Source: Litoditis marina
Taxonomy: Eukaryota; Nematoda; Chromadorea; Rhabditida; Rhabditidae
DNA length: 64,000 bases
Direction of reading: 5' to 3'
Assembly (NCBI GenBank): GCA_964036275.1
Contig: OZ038434.1
Span: 18,465,879-18,529,878, forward strand
Part shown: positions 26,301 through 39,804 of the stretch, one piece after another
Position numbering within the stretch: position 1 is the stretch's first letter
Layout of the letters: every line of letters begins with the position of its first letter
Translations under genes and position numbers: made by a program
Notes under the pieces: generated by a model
Database searches by the model: none
Seen by the model: the letters and a program-made list of their open reading frames with translations, nothing else
What the model was told of the DNA's origin: nothing

Positions 26301-29300
26301 TCGCAACTCCATTCACGTCAACTTGGGGGTGTTTTTGGTTAGCACGGCCACTCAATTATTTCGGGACTGTTTCAACTTATACAAATAAGATGAACATTTT
26401 TAAGTTTCTACACATGAGAGGAGTTCAAAAATACCAAGTTTGAATACTAAATCTCACGTACGGCGAAAATCGCAACTCCATTCACGTCAACTTGGGGGTG
26501 TTTTTGGTTAGCACCGCCACTCAATTATTTCGGGACTGTTTCAACTTATGCAAATAAGATGAACATTTTTAAGTTTCTACACATGAGAGGAGTTCAAAAA
26601 TACCAAGTTTGAATACTAAATCTCACGTAGGGCGAAAATCGCAATTCCATTCACGTCAACTTGGGGGTGTTTTTGGTTAGCACCGCCACTCAATTATTTC
26701 GGGACTGTTTCAACTTATACAGATAAGATGAACATTTTTAAGTTTCTACACATGAGAGGAGTTCAAAAATACCAAGTTTGAATACTAAATCTCACGTAGG
26801 GCGAAAATCGCAACTCCATTCACGTCAACTTGGGGGTGTTTTTGGTTAGCACGGCCACTCAATTATTTCGGGACTGTTTCAACTTATGCAAATAAGATGA
26901 ACATTTTTAAGTTTCTACACATGAGAGGAGTTCAAAAATACCAAGTTTGAATACTAAATCTCACGTAGGGCAAAAATCGCAACTCCATTCACGTCAATTT
27001 GGGGGTGTTTTTGGTTAGCACGGCCACTCAATTATTTCGGGACTGTTTCAACTTATGCAAATAAGATGAACATTTTTGAGTTTCTACACATGAGAGGAGT
27101 TCAAAAACACCAAGTTTGAACACTAAATCCCACGTAGTGCGAAAATCGCAACTCCATTCACGTCAACTAGGGGGTGTTTTTGGTTAGCACGGCCACTCAA
27201 TTATTTCGGGACTGTTTCAACTTATGCAAATAAGATGAACATTTTTGAGTTTCTACACATGAGAGAAGTTCAAAAATACCAAGTTTGAACACTAAATCCC
27301 ACGTAGTGCGAAAATCGCAACTCCATTCACGTCAACTTGGGGGTGTTTTTGGTTAGCACGGCACGGCCACTCAATTATTTCGGGACTGTTTCAACTTATG
27401 CAAATAAGATGAACATTTTTGAGTTTCTACACATGAGAGAAGTTCAAAAATACCAAGTTTGAACACTAAATCCCACGTAGTGCGAAAATCGCAACTCCAT
27501 TCACGTCAACTTGGGGGTGTTTTTGGTTAGCACGGCACGGCCACTCAATTATTTCGGGACTGTTTCAACTTATGCAAATAAGATGAACATTTTTGAGTTT
27601 CTACACATGAGGGGAGTTCAAAAATACCAAGTTTGAACACTAAATCTCACGTAGGGCAAAAATCGCAACTCCATTCACGTCAATTTGGGGGTGTTTTTGG
27701 TTAGCACCGCCACTCAATTATTTCGGGACTGTTTCAACTTATGCAAATAAGATGAACATTTTTGAGTTTCTACACATGAGAGAAGTTCAAAAATACCAAG
27801 TTTGAACACTAAATCCCACGTAGTGCGAAAATCGCAACTCCATTCACGTCAACTTGGGGGTGTTTTTGGTTAGCACGGCACGGCCACTCAATTATTTCGG
27901 GACTGTTTCAACTTATGCAAATAAGATGAACATTTTTGAGTTTCTACACATGAGAGAAGTTCAAAAATACCAAGTTTGAACACTAAATCCCACGTAGTGC
28001 GAAAATCGCAACTCCATTCACGTCAACTTGGGGGTGTTTTTGGTTAGCACGGCACGGCCACTCAATTATTTCGGGACTGTTTCAACTTATGCAAATAAGA
28101 TGAACATTTTTGAGTTTCTACACATGAGGGGAGTTCAAAAATACCAAGTTTGAACACTAAATCTCACGTAGGGCAAAAATCGCAACTCCATTCACGTCAA
28201 TTTGGGGGTGTTTTTGGTTAGCACCGCCACTCAATTATTTCGGGACTGTTTCAACTTATGCAAATAAGATGAACATTTTTGAGTTTCTACACATGAGAGA
28301 AGTTCAAAAATACCAAGTTTGAACACTAAATCCCACGTAGTGCGAAAATCGCAACTCCATTCACGTCAACTTGGGGGTGTTTTTGGTTAGCACGGCACGG
28401 CCACTCAATTATTTCGGGACTGTTTCAACTTATGCAAATAAGATGAACATTTTTAAGTTTCTACACATGAGAGGAGTTCAAAAATACCAAGTTTGAATAC
28501 TAAATACCACGTAGGGCGAAAATCGCAACTCCATTCACGTCAACTTGGGGGTGTTTTTGGTTAGCACGGCACGGCCACTCAATTATTTCGGGACTGTTTC
28601 AACTTATGCAAATAAGATGAACATTTTTGAGTTTCTACACATGAGGGGAGTTCAAAAATACCAAGTTTGAACACTAAATCTCACGTAGGGCAAAAATCGC
28701 AACTCCATTCACGTCAATTTGGGGGTGTTTTTGGTTAGCACCGCCACTCAATTATTTCGGGACTGTTTCAACTTATGCAAATAAGATGAACATTTTTGAG
28801 TTTCTACACATGAGAGAAGTTCAAAAATACCAAGTTTGAACACTAAATCCCACGTAGTGCGAAAATCGCAACTCCATTCACGTCAACTTGGGGGTGTTTT
28901 TGGTTAGCACGGCACGGCCACTCAATTATTTCGGGACTGTTTCAACTTATGCAAATAAGATGAACATTTTTAAGTTTCTACACATGAGAGGAGTTCAAAA
29001 ATACCAAGTTTGAATACTAAATACCACGTAGGGCGAAAATCGCAACTCCATTCACGTCAACTTGGGGGTGTTTTTGGTTAGCACCGCCACTCAATTATTT
29101 CGGGACTGTTTCAACTTATGCTAATAAGACGAACATTTTTGAGTTTCTACACATGAGGGGAGTTCAAAAATACCAAGTTTGAACACTAAATCTCACGTAG
29201 GGCAAAAATCGCAACTCCATTCACGTCAATTTGGGGGTGTTTTTGGTTAGCACCGCCACTCAATTATTTCGGGACTATTTCAACTTATGCAAATAAGATG

Positions 29301-32300
29301 AACATTTTTGAGTTTCTACACATGAGAGGAGTTCAAAAATACCAAGTTTGAATACTAAATCTCACGTAGGGCGAAAATCGCAACTCCATTCACGTCAACT
29401 TGGGGGTGTTTTTGGTTAGCACCGCCACTCAATTATTTCGGGACTGTTTCAACTTATGCAAATAAGATGAACATTTTAAGTTTCTACACATGAGAGGAGT
29501 TCAAAAATACCAAGTTTGAATACTAAATCTCACGTAGGGCAAAAATCGCAACTCCATTCACGTCAATTTGGGGGTGTTTTTGGTTAGCACCGCCACTCAA
29601 TTATTTCGGGACTGTTTCAACTTATACAAATAAGATGAACATTTTTAAGTTTCTACACATGAGAGGAGTTCAAAAATACCAAGTTTGAATACTAAATCTC
29701 ACGTAGGGCGAAAATCGCAACTCCATTCACGTCAACTTGGGAATGTTTTTGGTTAGCACGGCCACTCAATTATTTCGGGACTGTTTCAACTTATGCAAAT
29801 AAGATGAACATTTTTGAGTTTCTACACATGAGAGGAGTTCAAAAACACCAAGTTTGAACAGTAAATCCCACGTAGGGCGAAAATCGCAACTCCATTCACG
29901 TCAACTTGGGGGTGTTTTTGGTTAGCACGGCCACTCAATTATTTCGGGACTGTTTAAACTTATACAAAAAAGATGAACATTTTTAAGTTTCTACACATGA
30001 GAGGAGTTCAAAAACACCAAGTTTGAATACTAAATCTCACGTAGGGCGAAAATCGCAACTCCATTCACGTCAACTTGGGGGTGTTTTTGGTTAGCACCGC
30101 CACTCAATTATTTCGGGACTGTTTCAACTTATGCAAATAAGATGAACATTTTAAGTTTCTACACATGAGAGGAGTTCAAAAATACCAAGTTTGAATACTA
30201 AATCTCACGTAGGGCAAAAATCGCAACTCCATTCACGTCAATTTGGGGGTGTTTTTGGTTAGCACCGCCACTCAATTATTTCGGGACTGTTTCAACTTAT
30301 ACAAATAAGATGAACATTTTTAAGTTTCTACACATGAGAGGAGTTCAAAAATACCAAGTTTGAATACTAAATCTCACGTAGGGCGAAAATCGCAACTCCA
30401 TTCACGTCAACTTGGGAATGTTTTTGGTTAGCACGGCCACTCAATTATTTCGGGACTGTTTCAACTTATGCAAATAAGATGAACATTTTTGAGTTTCTAC
30501 ACATGAGAGGAGTTCAAAAACACCAAGTTTGAACAGTAAATCCCACGTAGGGCGAAAATCGCAACTCCATTCACGTCAACTTGGGGGTGTTTTTGGTTAG
30601 CACGGCCACTCAATTATTTCGGGACTGTTTAAACTTATACAAAAAAGATGAACATTTTTAAGTTTCTACACATGAGAGGAGTTCAAAAACACCAAGTTTG
30701 AATACTAAATCTCACGTAGGGCGAAAATCGCAACTCCATTCACGTCAACTTGGGGGTGTTTTTGGTTAGCACCGCCACTCAATTATTTCGGGACTGTTTC
30801 AACTTATGCAAATAAGATGAACATTTTTAAGTTTCTACACATGAGAGGAGTTCAAAAATACCAAGTTTGAATACTAAATCTCACGTAGGGCAAAAATCGC
30901 AACTCCATTCACGTCAATTTGGGGGTGTTTTTGGTTAGCACCGCCACTCAATTATTTCGGGACTGTTTCAACTTATACAAATAAGATGAACATTTTTAAG
31001 TTTCTACACATGAGAGGAGTTCAAAAATACCAAGTTTGAATACTAAATCTCACGTAGGGCGAAAATCGCAACTCCATTCACGTCAACTTGGGGGTGTTTT
31101 TGGTTAGCACGGCCACTCAATTATTTCGGGACTGTTTCAACTTATGCAAATAAGATGAACATTTTTGAGTTTCTACACATGAGAGGAGTTCAAAAACACC
31201 AAGTTTGAACACTAAATCCCACGTAGGGCGAAAATCGCAACTCCATTCACGTCAACTTGGGGGTGTTTTTGGTTAGCACGGCCACTCAATTATTTCGGGA
31301 CTGTTTAAACTTATACAAAAAAGATGAACATTTTTAAGTTTTTACACATGAGAGGAGTTCAAAAATACCACGTTTGAATACTAAATCTCACGTAGGGCGA
31401 AAATCGCAACTCCATTCACGTCAATTTGGGGGTGTTTTTGGTTAGCACCGCCACTCAATTATTTCGGGACTGTTTCAACTTATACAAATAAGATGAACAT
31501 TTTTAAGTTTCTACACATGAGAGGAGTTCAAAAATACCAAGTTTGAATACTAAATCTCACGTAGGGCGAAAATCGCAACTCCATTCACGTCAACTTGGGG
31601 GTGTTTTTGGTTAGCACGGCCACTCAATTATTTCGGGACTGTTTCAACTTATGCAAATAAGATGAACATTTTTGAGTTTCTACACATGAGAGGAGTTCAA
31701 AAACACCAAGTTTGAACACTAAATCCCACGTAGGGCGAAAATCGCAACTCCATTCACGTCAACTTGGACTTGGGGGTGTTTTTGGTTAGCACGGCCACTC
31801 AATTATTTCGGGACTGTTTCAACTTATACAAATAAGATGAACATTTTTAAGTTTTTACACATGAGAGGAGTTCAAAAATACCACGTTTGAATACTAAATC
31901 TCACGTAGGGCGAAAATCGCAACTCCATTCACGTCAATTTGGGGGTGTTTTTGGTTAGCACCGCCACTCAATTATTTCGGGACTGTTTCAACTTATACAA
32001 ATAAGATGAACATTTTTAAGTTTCTACACATGAGAGGAGTTCAAAAATACCAAGTTTGAATACTAAATCTCACGTAGGGCGAAAATCGCAACTCCATTCA
32101 CGTCAACTTGGGGGTGTTTTTGGTTAGCACGGCCACTCAATTATTTCGGGACTGTTTCAACTTATGCAAATAAGATGAACATTTTTGAGTTTCTACACAT
32201 GAGAGGAGTTCAAAAACACCAAGTTTGAACACTAAATCCCACGTAGGGCGAAAATCGCAACTCCATTCACGTCAACTTGGACTTGGGGGTGTTTTTGGTT

Positions 32301-32532
32301 AGCACGGCCACTCAATTATTTCGGGACTGTTTCAACTTATACAAATAAGATGAACATTTTTAAGTTTCTACACATGAGAGGAGTTCAAAAATACCAAGTT
32401 TGAATACTAAATCTCACGTACGGCGAAAATCGCAACTCCATTCACGTCAACTTGGGGGTGTTTTTGGTTAGCACCGCCACTCAATTATTTCGGGACTGTT
32501 TCAACTTATGCAAATAAGATGAACATTTTTAA
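14332..32532 (+). repeat. Satellite A, block 3 (18.2 kb, higher-order repeat)
   Basis: About 107 head-to-tail units. From about 17,700 to 27,600 the variants follow a recurring order. One complete cycle is: AAATCCTACG unit, CCACGTTTG unit, CGTACGG unit, GCAATTCC unit, CACGGCC unit, GGGCAAAA unit, AAACACC/CCCACG unit, then two 174-bp AGAGAAG/CGTAGTGCG units. AAATCCTACG falls at about 18127, 19151, 19993, 21016, 23052, 24753 and 25776. The spacing 1,023-1,024 bp recurs three times and equals four 169-bp plus two 174-bp units. The other spacings are produced by insertion or loss of whole units. The last four bases (TTAA) are the target site of the adjacent element. Confidence 0.96.
29455..30806 (+). 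repeat. Local tandem duplication of a four-unit block in satellite A
   Basis: A block of about 675 bp occurs twice in succession and shares private changes: a one-base deletion giving GAACATTTTAAG (about 29470 and 30147), CTTGGGAATG instead of CTTGGGGGTG (about 29746 and 30414) and GAACAGTAAATCCC (about 29857 and 30531). The shared private variants mark a very recent unequal exchange. Confidence 0.85.
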
Positions 32533-34428
32533 AGACCAAGGGTCACGCCAACATTGAAAATGAGACTAGTTTGGGATTCTATTCTATGTCTCCTGTTGTA
32601 TAAGTACCCGAAATACCATTTTTCAATTCATGATGTGCAAAATTTTTGATGTGTTTTTCAATATTTTTCAAATTCCCGCCGCGCTCCTAGTTGCTCCTAA
32701 TTTTGGCAGTGTATCACGTACATGCCATCATACCGTACCTTAGCGGTTTTTGCCGCTCAATGCAATTTTTTGCTCAAGAGATTTTTTCTTTATTTTTTTT
32801 GTCATTAACATTCATTTGATTGATATAATAATCTCTTTTTGAGTATGCGCTTATCTTGCACGACGATTATACAATCTCAAGTTTGAACAAAAAACTTTAT
32901 TCTACATTTAAACATTTATCTTTGTCATCAGGTCTGGTGTTTCGTATCTTTTTTCTACATATAATTTGTATAGTGTATGTTTTATCTTTGTTTGTTTCCA
33001 GACTGACCTTCGAAAGTCTGCCTGGGTACGGAAGGTGACTAAAACTATCACACTTTCAAAGTGAGTCTATTCAACGTTTGCTTTTTGTTCGAATTTTTCG
33101 TCAAACTTCTGCCTTGCAAATACATTTGTAGCAGTGAACAAACTAACTTGGTTATTCGACAGAAAACACTAGTAAGGTAGAAAAACCACCCTACTAGAAA
33201 GAGCCCGTTTTTCGTTGAATTTACGATAATTTTGAGACTTTGTAAAGAAACATTGCAAATTCACTCGATATTGACTATACTGCATGGATTATTAAAATAT
33301 TCGGTATCTGGCCTGAAACATCAGTACAATATCGCAAAACACTGCATTTACACATTTTGATTAGAACTTTTAGACAACCAAATATTTATTTCAAAACGTA
33401 TTTATAATATTGTTCACTGGTGCAATTTCACTCTTGAGTAAGTGAATTTATTTACTATTTCAGGTACATATTTGCTCTCTTCGATGTGTGCTCGACCGTT
33501 AAGTCAAGCTGGCACGGCACATGAAAGGAGCACATAGGAATTGGGAGGTATGTTTGTTTCTATTATGATTTCATTCCGCAGCTTGCTTGTGTTGAAAAAT
33601 CGGAAAACGGGCTACTTTTCGGTAATACATGAAAGATTTGGAGCATCTCTTCAAAAAATAATGAAGTTTGACACGGCAACGAATGACAGGTTTTTGAGTT
33701 TGGATTGGAATACTAAAGTACTGCCAGGTTCTGCAGTAATGAGAAAAGATACCCGTTTAAATTTTCAAGATATCGACAAAAAGGGACCCCTTTTTCCAAT
33801 TTTTTCAGATCACTTTTCTGAAAGATAGTTGACAACAGAGACCTGAATATATGTCTTGAACTTTAAAAGTTTTTGAAGTCTAAATTGTCATCGAGATTTG
33901 CACAAGTTAATGAAATTACGGGGTCAACAAATAACCGCGTTTCGCAAAGCTTAAACAACAATCGTTACGTGGAATCCAGTTAACAAACAATAACTCATCA
34001 CAAGTTTATATATAAAATGATTCAAACAAAATTTCCAGATGATGTGGTGAAGTTACATCCGCCAGGTTGTGAGGGACACGAAGCTACAAGTCGGCACCTC
34101 TATTGTTTGTTCATTTTCAGTTTTATAATAAACATACATACTTTTATCCGTGTTGCACTAAAGAAATTCATGAACAGGTGTACATATATCGTTCATTATC
34201 ATTCAACAAAATGCGTAGTGAGTGAAATGTATACAGAAATTCTTTCACAATCTCTAGAACGTGTATTATGAGAAAAAATACACAATACTCATGCTTGGAA
34301 AAATGAAGTTCGTATCGCTCAACAATTGTAAGTAAAGTAACAACAATATAAACGAGTTGGCTCATGTACCTGAACGCTTCTTGTACTACTTACCGTGTTG
34401 CATTTGCATAACAAATCTTCAGGCGGGG

Positions 34429-34492
<64 letters not shown>

Positions 34493-35711
34493 TATCATTT
34501 TGATTGCCCGAAGATTTAAGAATGCAACTGCAACCCACTTTCTTGGGTATGTGTGTAACTTTTGCAATACTAAAAGGGTAAAAATGGAAGCAATTGAATG
34601 GTTTGTGGCAAATAAAATACAACCAAATCAAGTGCAACAGTCGAATGCACTCGATTACACCCAAAAAATGGCGAAAAATAGGTAGGCTAATCTCAAGCTG
34701 GCGAGATACCAGACACTGGGGAAAAATCATCAACTACGTGGAAATTGTGAATAGTGAAGAATGAAGAAGACATAAACTACATCAGAATGCTATAACCTAC
34801 CGACCAAGTAGTGCTAGTGCAAATATTTAATTCAGAAGAAGAAAAGGTGAAAGTAAGAGGTTGTTCAATTGTGCTTGCAATATCTATGTCTGTTTACACC
34901 ACTCCAAGACAACAAAGTGTACAACCTCCCACCTTACTGAGTTTCAAATACACCATAGCCTAACCAAAAATACTGATCCGGATAGAACTCGGGCAGCGTG
35001 AAGCGATCCACGTGCGGCAGCTAATCCCATCGAGACCAGATTAGACCAAGTCTCCCGAAGAAAAGTCCCAGAGCGCAATGGAACTGAAAGAAATGAAATT
35101 GTTCACAAAGAGCAGAATAAACTTATTCATACTGCAAAGGGAGTATAACCAGGCGGTAAAAGTGTGATTTTGGTTTTCTATTTAAACTTTCACAGATACA
35201 ACGTTCAAACTGGCTTGAGAAATATCTGCTATACCACCGTCAAAACGGTTCCCACTTGACCGGAGAACCCGGATTTCAAACAAATTATGTGGTAGACGAA
35301 AAACCCTTTGTTGGCGCAATGAGATAACTTTTAACTTGAATAGCATAAAACTAAATCTATTGAAACAAGCCAATTAAATTCGATTGGAAACATAATAGAC
35401 ATAAATAAGTAAAAATAAGTATATATGAATCATTAAAAAATAAAACTTTGGAAACCAAAAAACAAAACTTGAAATCGGTGATTTTGTACCGCGCCGACGC
35501 TCGTGCCTGGTGCATAGTAACCGTCGCCCACTTTTGCGTACGGCGCCAATTCGAAAAAATATACACGTACAGTATACCGTTTTCTACAAATCCATTCAGC
35601 ACTGATTATTTCCGTTCACTTCTAGTCTCAATCACTTCCTATCACCATGAAACATGCAAAAAAACACAAACGGTGAATACTGAAAATGAATGTTGGCAAG
35701 ACCCTTTCTCT
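32533..35711. mobile_element. 3,179-bp TTAA-flanked TIR element, no transposase seen
   Basis: TTAA flanks both ends (32529-32532 and 35712-35715), and removing the element plus one TTAA restores the satellite sequence ACATTTTTAAGTTTC exactly. The first 24 bases (AGACCAAGGGTCACGCC...) and the reverse complement of the last 24 (AGAGAAAGGGTCTTGCC...) match at 19 of the first 23 positions. TTAA duplications are characteristic of piggyBac and Kolobok elements. The interior has only short open frames, none recognisable as transposase, plus a (TA)n tract. It is either a non-autonomous copy or a decayed one. The 33541-33828 frame has splice-like TTTTCAG and CCGCAG sites near its ends but starts with TTG and is not convincing as a gene. 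Confidence 0.85.
34434..34489. repeat. (TA)n microsatellite
   Basis: About 28 uninterrupted TA dinucleotides inside the TTAA-flanked element. The open frames over it, encoding Ile-Tyr runs, are by-products of the dinucleotide. Confidence 0.97.
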
Positions 35712-38700
35712 TTAAGTTTCTACACATGAGAGGAGTTCAAAAATACCAAGTTTGAATACTAAATCTCACGTAGGGCGAAAATCGCAATTCCATTCACGTC
35801 AACTTGGGGGTGTTTTTGGTTAGCACCGCCACTCAATTATTTCGGGACTGTTTCAACTTATACAGATAAGATGAACATTTTTAAGTTTCTACACATGAGA
35901 GGAGTTGAAAAATACCAAGTTTGAATACTAAATCTCACGTAGGGCGAAAATCGCAACTCCATTCACGTCAACTTGGGGGTGTTTTTGGTTAGCACGGCCA
36001 CTCAATTATTTCGGGACTGTTTCAACTTATGCAAATAAGATGAACATTTTTAAGTTTCTACACATGAGAGGAGTTCAAAAATACCAAGTTTGAATACTAA
36101 ATCTCACGTAGGGCAAAAATCGCAACTCCATTCACGTCAATTTGGGGGTGTTTTTGGTTAGCACCGCCACTCAATTATTTCGGGACTGTTTCAACTTATA
36201 CAAATAAGATGAACATTTTTAAGTTTCTACACATGAGAGGAGTTCAAAAATACCACGTTTGAATACTAAATCTCACGTAGGGCGAAAATCGCAACTCCAT
36301 TCACGTCAATTTGGGGGTGTTTTTGGTTAGCACCGCCACTCAATTATTTCGGGACTGTTTCAACTTATACAAATAAGATGAACATTTTTAAGTTTCTACA
36401 CATGAGAGGAGTTCAAAAATACCAAGTTTGAATACTAAATCTCACGTAGGGCGAAAATCGCAACTCCATTCACGTCAACTTGGGGGTGTTTTTGGTTAGC
36501 ACGGCCACTCAATTATTTCGGGACTGTTTCAACTTATGCAAATAAGATGAACATTTTTGAGTTTCTACACATGAGAGGAGTTCAAAAACACCAAGTGTGA
36601 ACACTAAATCCCACGTAGGGCGAAAATCGCAACTCCATTCACGTCAACTTGGACTTGGGGGTGTTTTTGGTTAGCACGGCCACTCAATTATTTCGGGACT
36701 GTTTCAACTTATACAAATAAGATGAACATTTTTAAGTTTCTACACATGAGAGGAGTTCAAAAATACCAAGTTTGAATACTAAATCTCACGTACGGCGAAA
36801 ATCGCAACTCCATTCACGTCAACTTGGGGGTGTTTTTGGTTAGCACCGCCACTCAATTATTTCGGGACTGTTTCAACTTATGCAAATAAGATGAACATTT
36901 TTAAGTTTCTACACATGAGAGGAGTTCAAAAATACCAAGTTTGAATACTAAATCTCACGTAGGGCGAAAATCGCAATTCCATTCACGTCAACTTGGGGGT
37001 GTTTTTGGTTAGCACCGCCACTCAATTATTTCGGGACTGTTTCAACTTATACAGATAAGATGAACATTTTTAAGTATCTACACATGAGAGGAGTTCAAAA
37101 ATACCAAGTTTGAATACTAAATCTCACGTAGGGCGAAAATCGCAACTCCATTCACGTCAACTTGGGGGTGTTTTTGGTTAGCACGGCCACTCAATTATTT
37201 CGGGACTGTTTCAACTTATGCAAATAAGATGAACATTTTTAAGTTTCTACACATGAGAGGAGTTCAAAAATACCAAGTTTGAATACTAAATCTCACGTAG
37301 GGCAAAAATCGCAACTCCATTCACGTCAATTTGGGGGTGTTTTTGGTTAGCACCGCCACTCAATTATTTCGGGACTGTTTCAACTTATACAAATAAGATG
37401 AACATTTTTAAGTTTCTACACATGAGAGGAGTTCAAAAATACCAAGTTTGAATACTAAATCTCACGTAGGGCGAAAATCGCAACTCCATTCACGTCAACT
37501 TGGGGGTGTTTTTGGTTAGCACGGCCACTCAATTATTTCGGGACTGTTTCAACTTATGCAAATAAGATGAACATTTTTGAGTTTCTACACATGAGAGGAG
37601 TTCAAAAACACCAAGTTTGAACACTAAATCCCACGTAGGGCGAAAATCGCAACTCCATTCACGTCAACTTGGGGGTGTTTTTGGTTAGCACGGCCACTCA
37701 ATTATTTCGATACTGTTTCAACTTATACAAATAAGATGAACATTTTTAAGTTTCTACACATGAGAGGAGTTCAAAAATACCACGTTTGAATACTAAATCT
37801 CACGTAGGGCGAAAATCGCAACTCCATTCACGTCAATTTGGGGGTGTTTTTGGTTAGCACCGCCACTCAATTATTTCGGGACTGTTTCAACTTATACGAA
37901 TAAGATGAACATTTTTAAGTTTCTACACATGAGAGGAGTTCAAAAATACCAAGTTTGAATACTAAATCTCACGTAGGGCGAAAATCGCAACTCCATTCAC
38001 GTCAACTTGGGGGTGTTTTTGGTTAGCACGGCCACTCAATTATTTCGGGACTGTTTCAACTTATGCGAATAAGATGAACATTTTTGAGTTTCTACACATG
38101 AGAGGAGTTCAAAAACACCAAGTTTGAACACTAAATCCCACGTAGGGCGAAAATCGCAACTCCATTCACGTCAACTTGGGGGTGTTTTTGGTTAGCACGG
38201 CCACTCAATTATTTCGGGACTGTTTCAACTTATACAAATAAGATGAACATTTTTAAGTTTCTACACATGAGAGAAGTTCAAAAATACCAAGTTTGAATAC
38301 TAAATCTCACGTACGGCGAAAATCGCAACTCCATTCACGTCAACTTGGGGGTGTTTTTGGTTAGCACGGCCACTCAATTATTTCGGGACTGTTTCAACTT
38401 ATGCAAATAAGATGAACATTTTTGAGTTTCTACACATGAGAGGAGTTCAAAAACACCAAGTTTGAACACTAAATCCCACGTAGGGCGAAAATCGCAACTC
38501 CATTCACGTCAACTTGGGGGTGTTTTTGGTTAGCACGGCCACTCAATTATTTCGGGACTGTTTCAACTTATACAAATAAGATGAACATTTTTAAGTTTCT
38601 ACACATGAGAGGAGTTCAAAAATACCAAGTTTGAATACTAAATCTCACGTACGGCGAAAATCGCAACTCCATTCACGTCAACTTGGGGGTGTTTTTGGTT

Positions 38701-39804
38701 AGCACCGCCACTCAATTATTTCGGGACTGTTTCAACTTATGCAAATAAGATGAACATTTTTAAGTTTCTACACATGAGAGAAGTTCAAAAATACCAAGTT
38801 TGAATACTAAATCTCACGTAGGGCGAAAATCGCAACTCCATTCACGTCAATTTGGGGGTGTTTTTGGTTAGCACCGCCACTTAATTATTTCAGGACTGTT
38901 TCAACTTATGCTAATAAGATGAACATTTTTGAGTTTCTACACATGAGAGGAGTTCAAAAATACCAAGTTTGAACACTAAATCTCACGTAGGGCAAAAATC
39001 GCAACTCCATTCACGTCAATTTGGGGGTGTTTTTGGTTAGCAGCGCCACTCAATTATTTCGGGACTGTTTCAACTTATGCTAATAAGATGAACATTTTTG
39101 AGTTTCTACACATGAGGGGAGTTCAAAAATACCAAGTTTGAACACTAAATCTCACGTAGGGCAAAAATCGCAACTCCATTCACGTCAATTTGGGGGTGTT
39201 TTTGGTTAGCACCGCCACTCAATTATTTCGGGACTGTTTCAACTTATGCTAATAAGATGAACATTTTTAAGTTTCTACACATGAGAGGAGTTCAAAAATA
39301 CCAAGTTTGAACACTAAATCTCGCGTAGGGCGAAAATCGCAACTCCATTCACGTCAACTTGGGGGTGTTTTTGGTTAGCACCGCCACTCAATTATTTCGG
39401 GACTGTTTCAACTTATGCTAATAAGATAAACATTTTTAAGTTTCTACACATGAGAGGAGTTCAAAAATACCAAGTTTGAACACTAAATCTCACGTAGGGC
39501 GAAAATCGCAACTCCATTCACGTTTCTACACATGAGAGGAGTTCAAAAATACCAAGTTTGAACACTAAATCCCACGTAGGGCGAAAATCGCAACTCCATT
39601 CACGTCAACTTGGGGGTGTTTTTGGTTAGCACCGCCACTCAATTATTTCGGGACTGTTTCAACTTATGCTAATAAGATGAACATTTTTGAGTTTCTACAC
39701 ATGAGAGAAGTTCAAAAATACCAAGTTTGAACACTAAATCCCACGTAGGGCGAAAATCGCAACTCCATTCACGTCAAATTGGGGGTGTTTTTGGTTAGCA
39801 CCGC
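35712..39804 (+). repeat. Satellite A, block 4
   Basis: About 24 units in the same orientation and same unit phase as block 3. The first unit is the GCAATTCC/TATACAGAT type, which normally follows the CGTACGG type that ends block 3, so blocks 3 and 4 were one array before the TTAA element inserted. A variant with an extra GGACTTG (AACTTGGACTTGGGGG) occurs here at about 36650 and in block 3 at about 31765 and 32275. Near the end one unit is internally deleted at about 39525 (ATTCACG joined to TTTCTACAC). The array stops in mid-unit after TTAGCACCGC. Confidence 0.96.

Noticed and set aside
33541..33828. 95-codon frame in the TTAA-flanked element as a transposase fragment
   Set aside because: It starts with TTG, and has no acidic catalytic motif or recognisable similarity to piggyBac or other transposases.
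34395..34733. Ile-Tyr-rich open frames around 34.4 kb
   Set aside because: They are created by the (TA)n tract.
1..39804. CRISPR-like regular repeats
   Set aside because: The units are contiguous 169-bp satellites without unique spacers, in a eukaryotic context.
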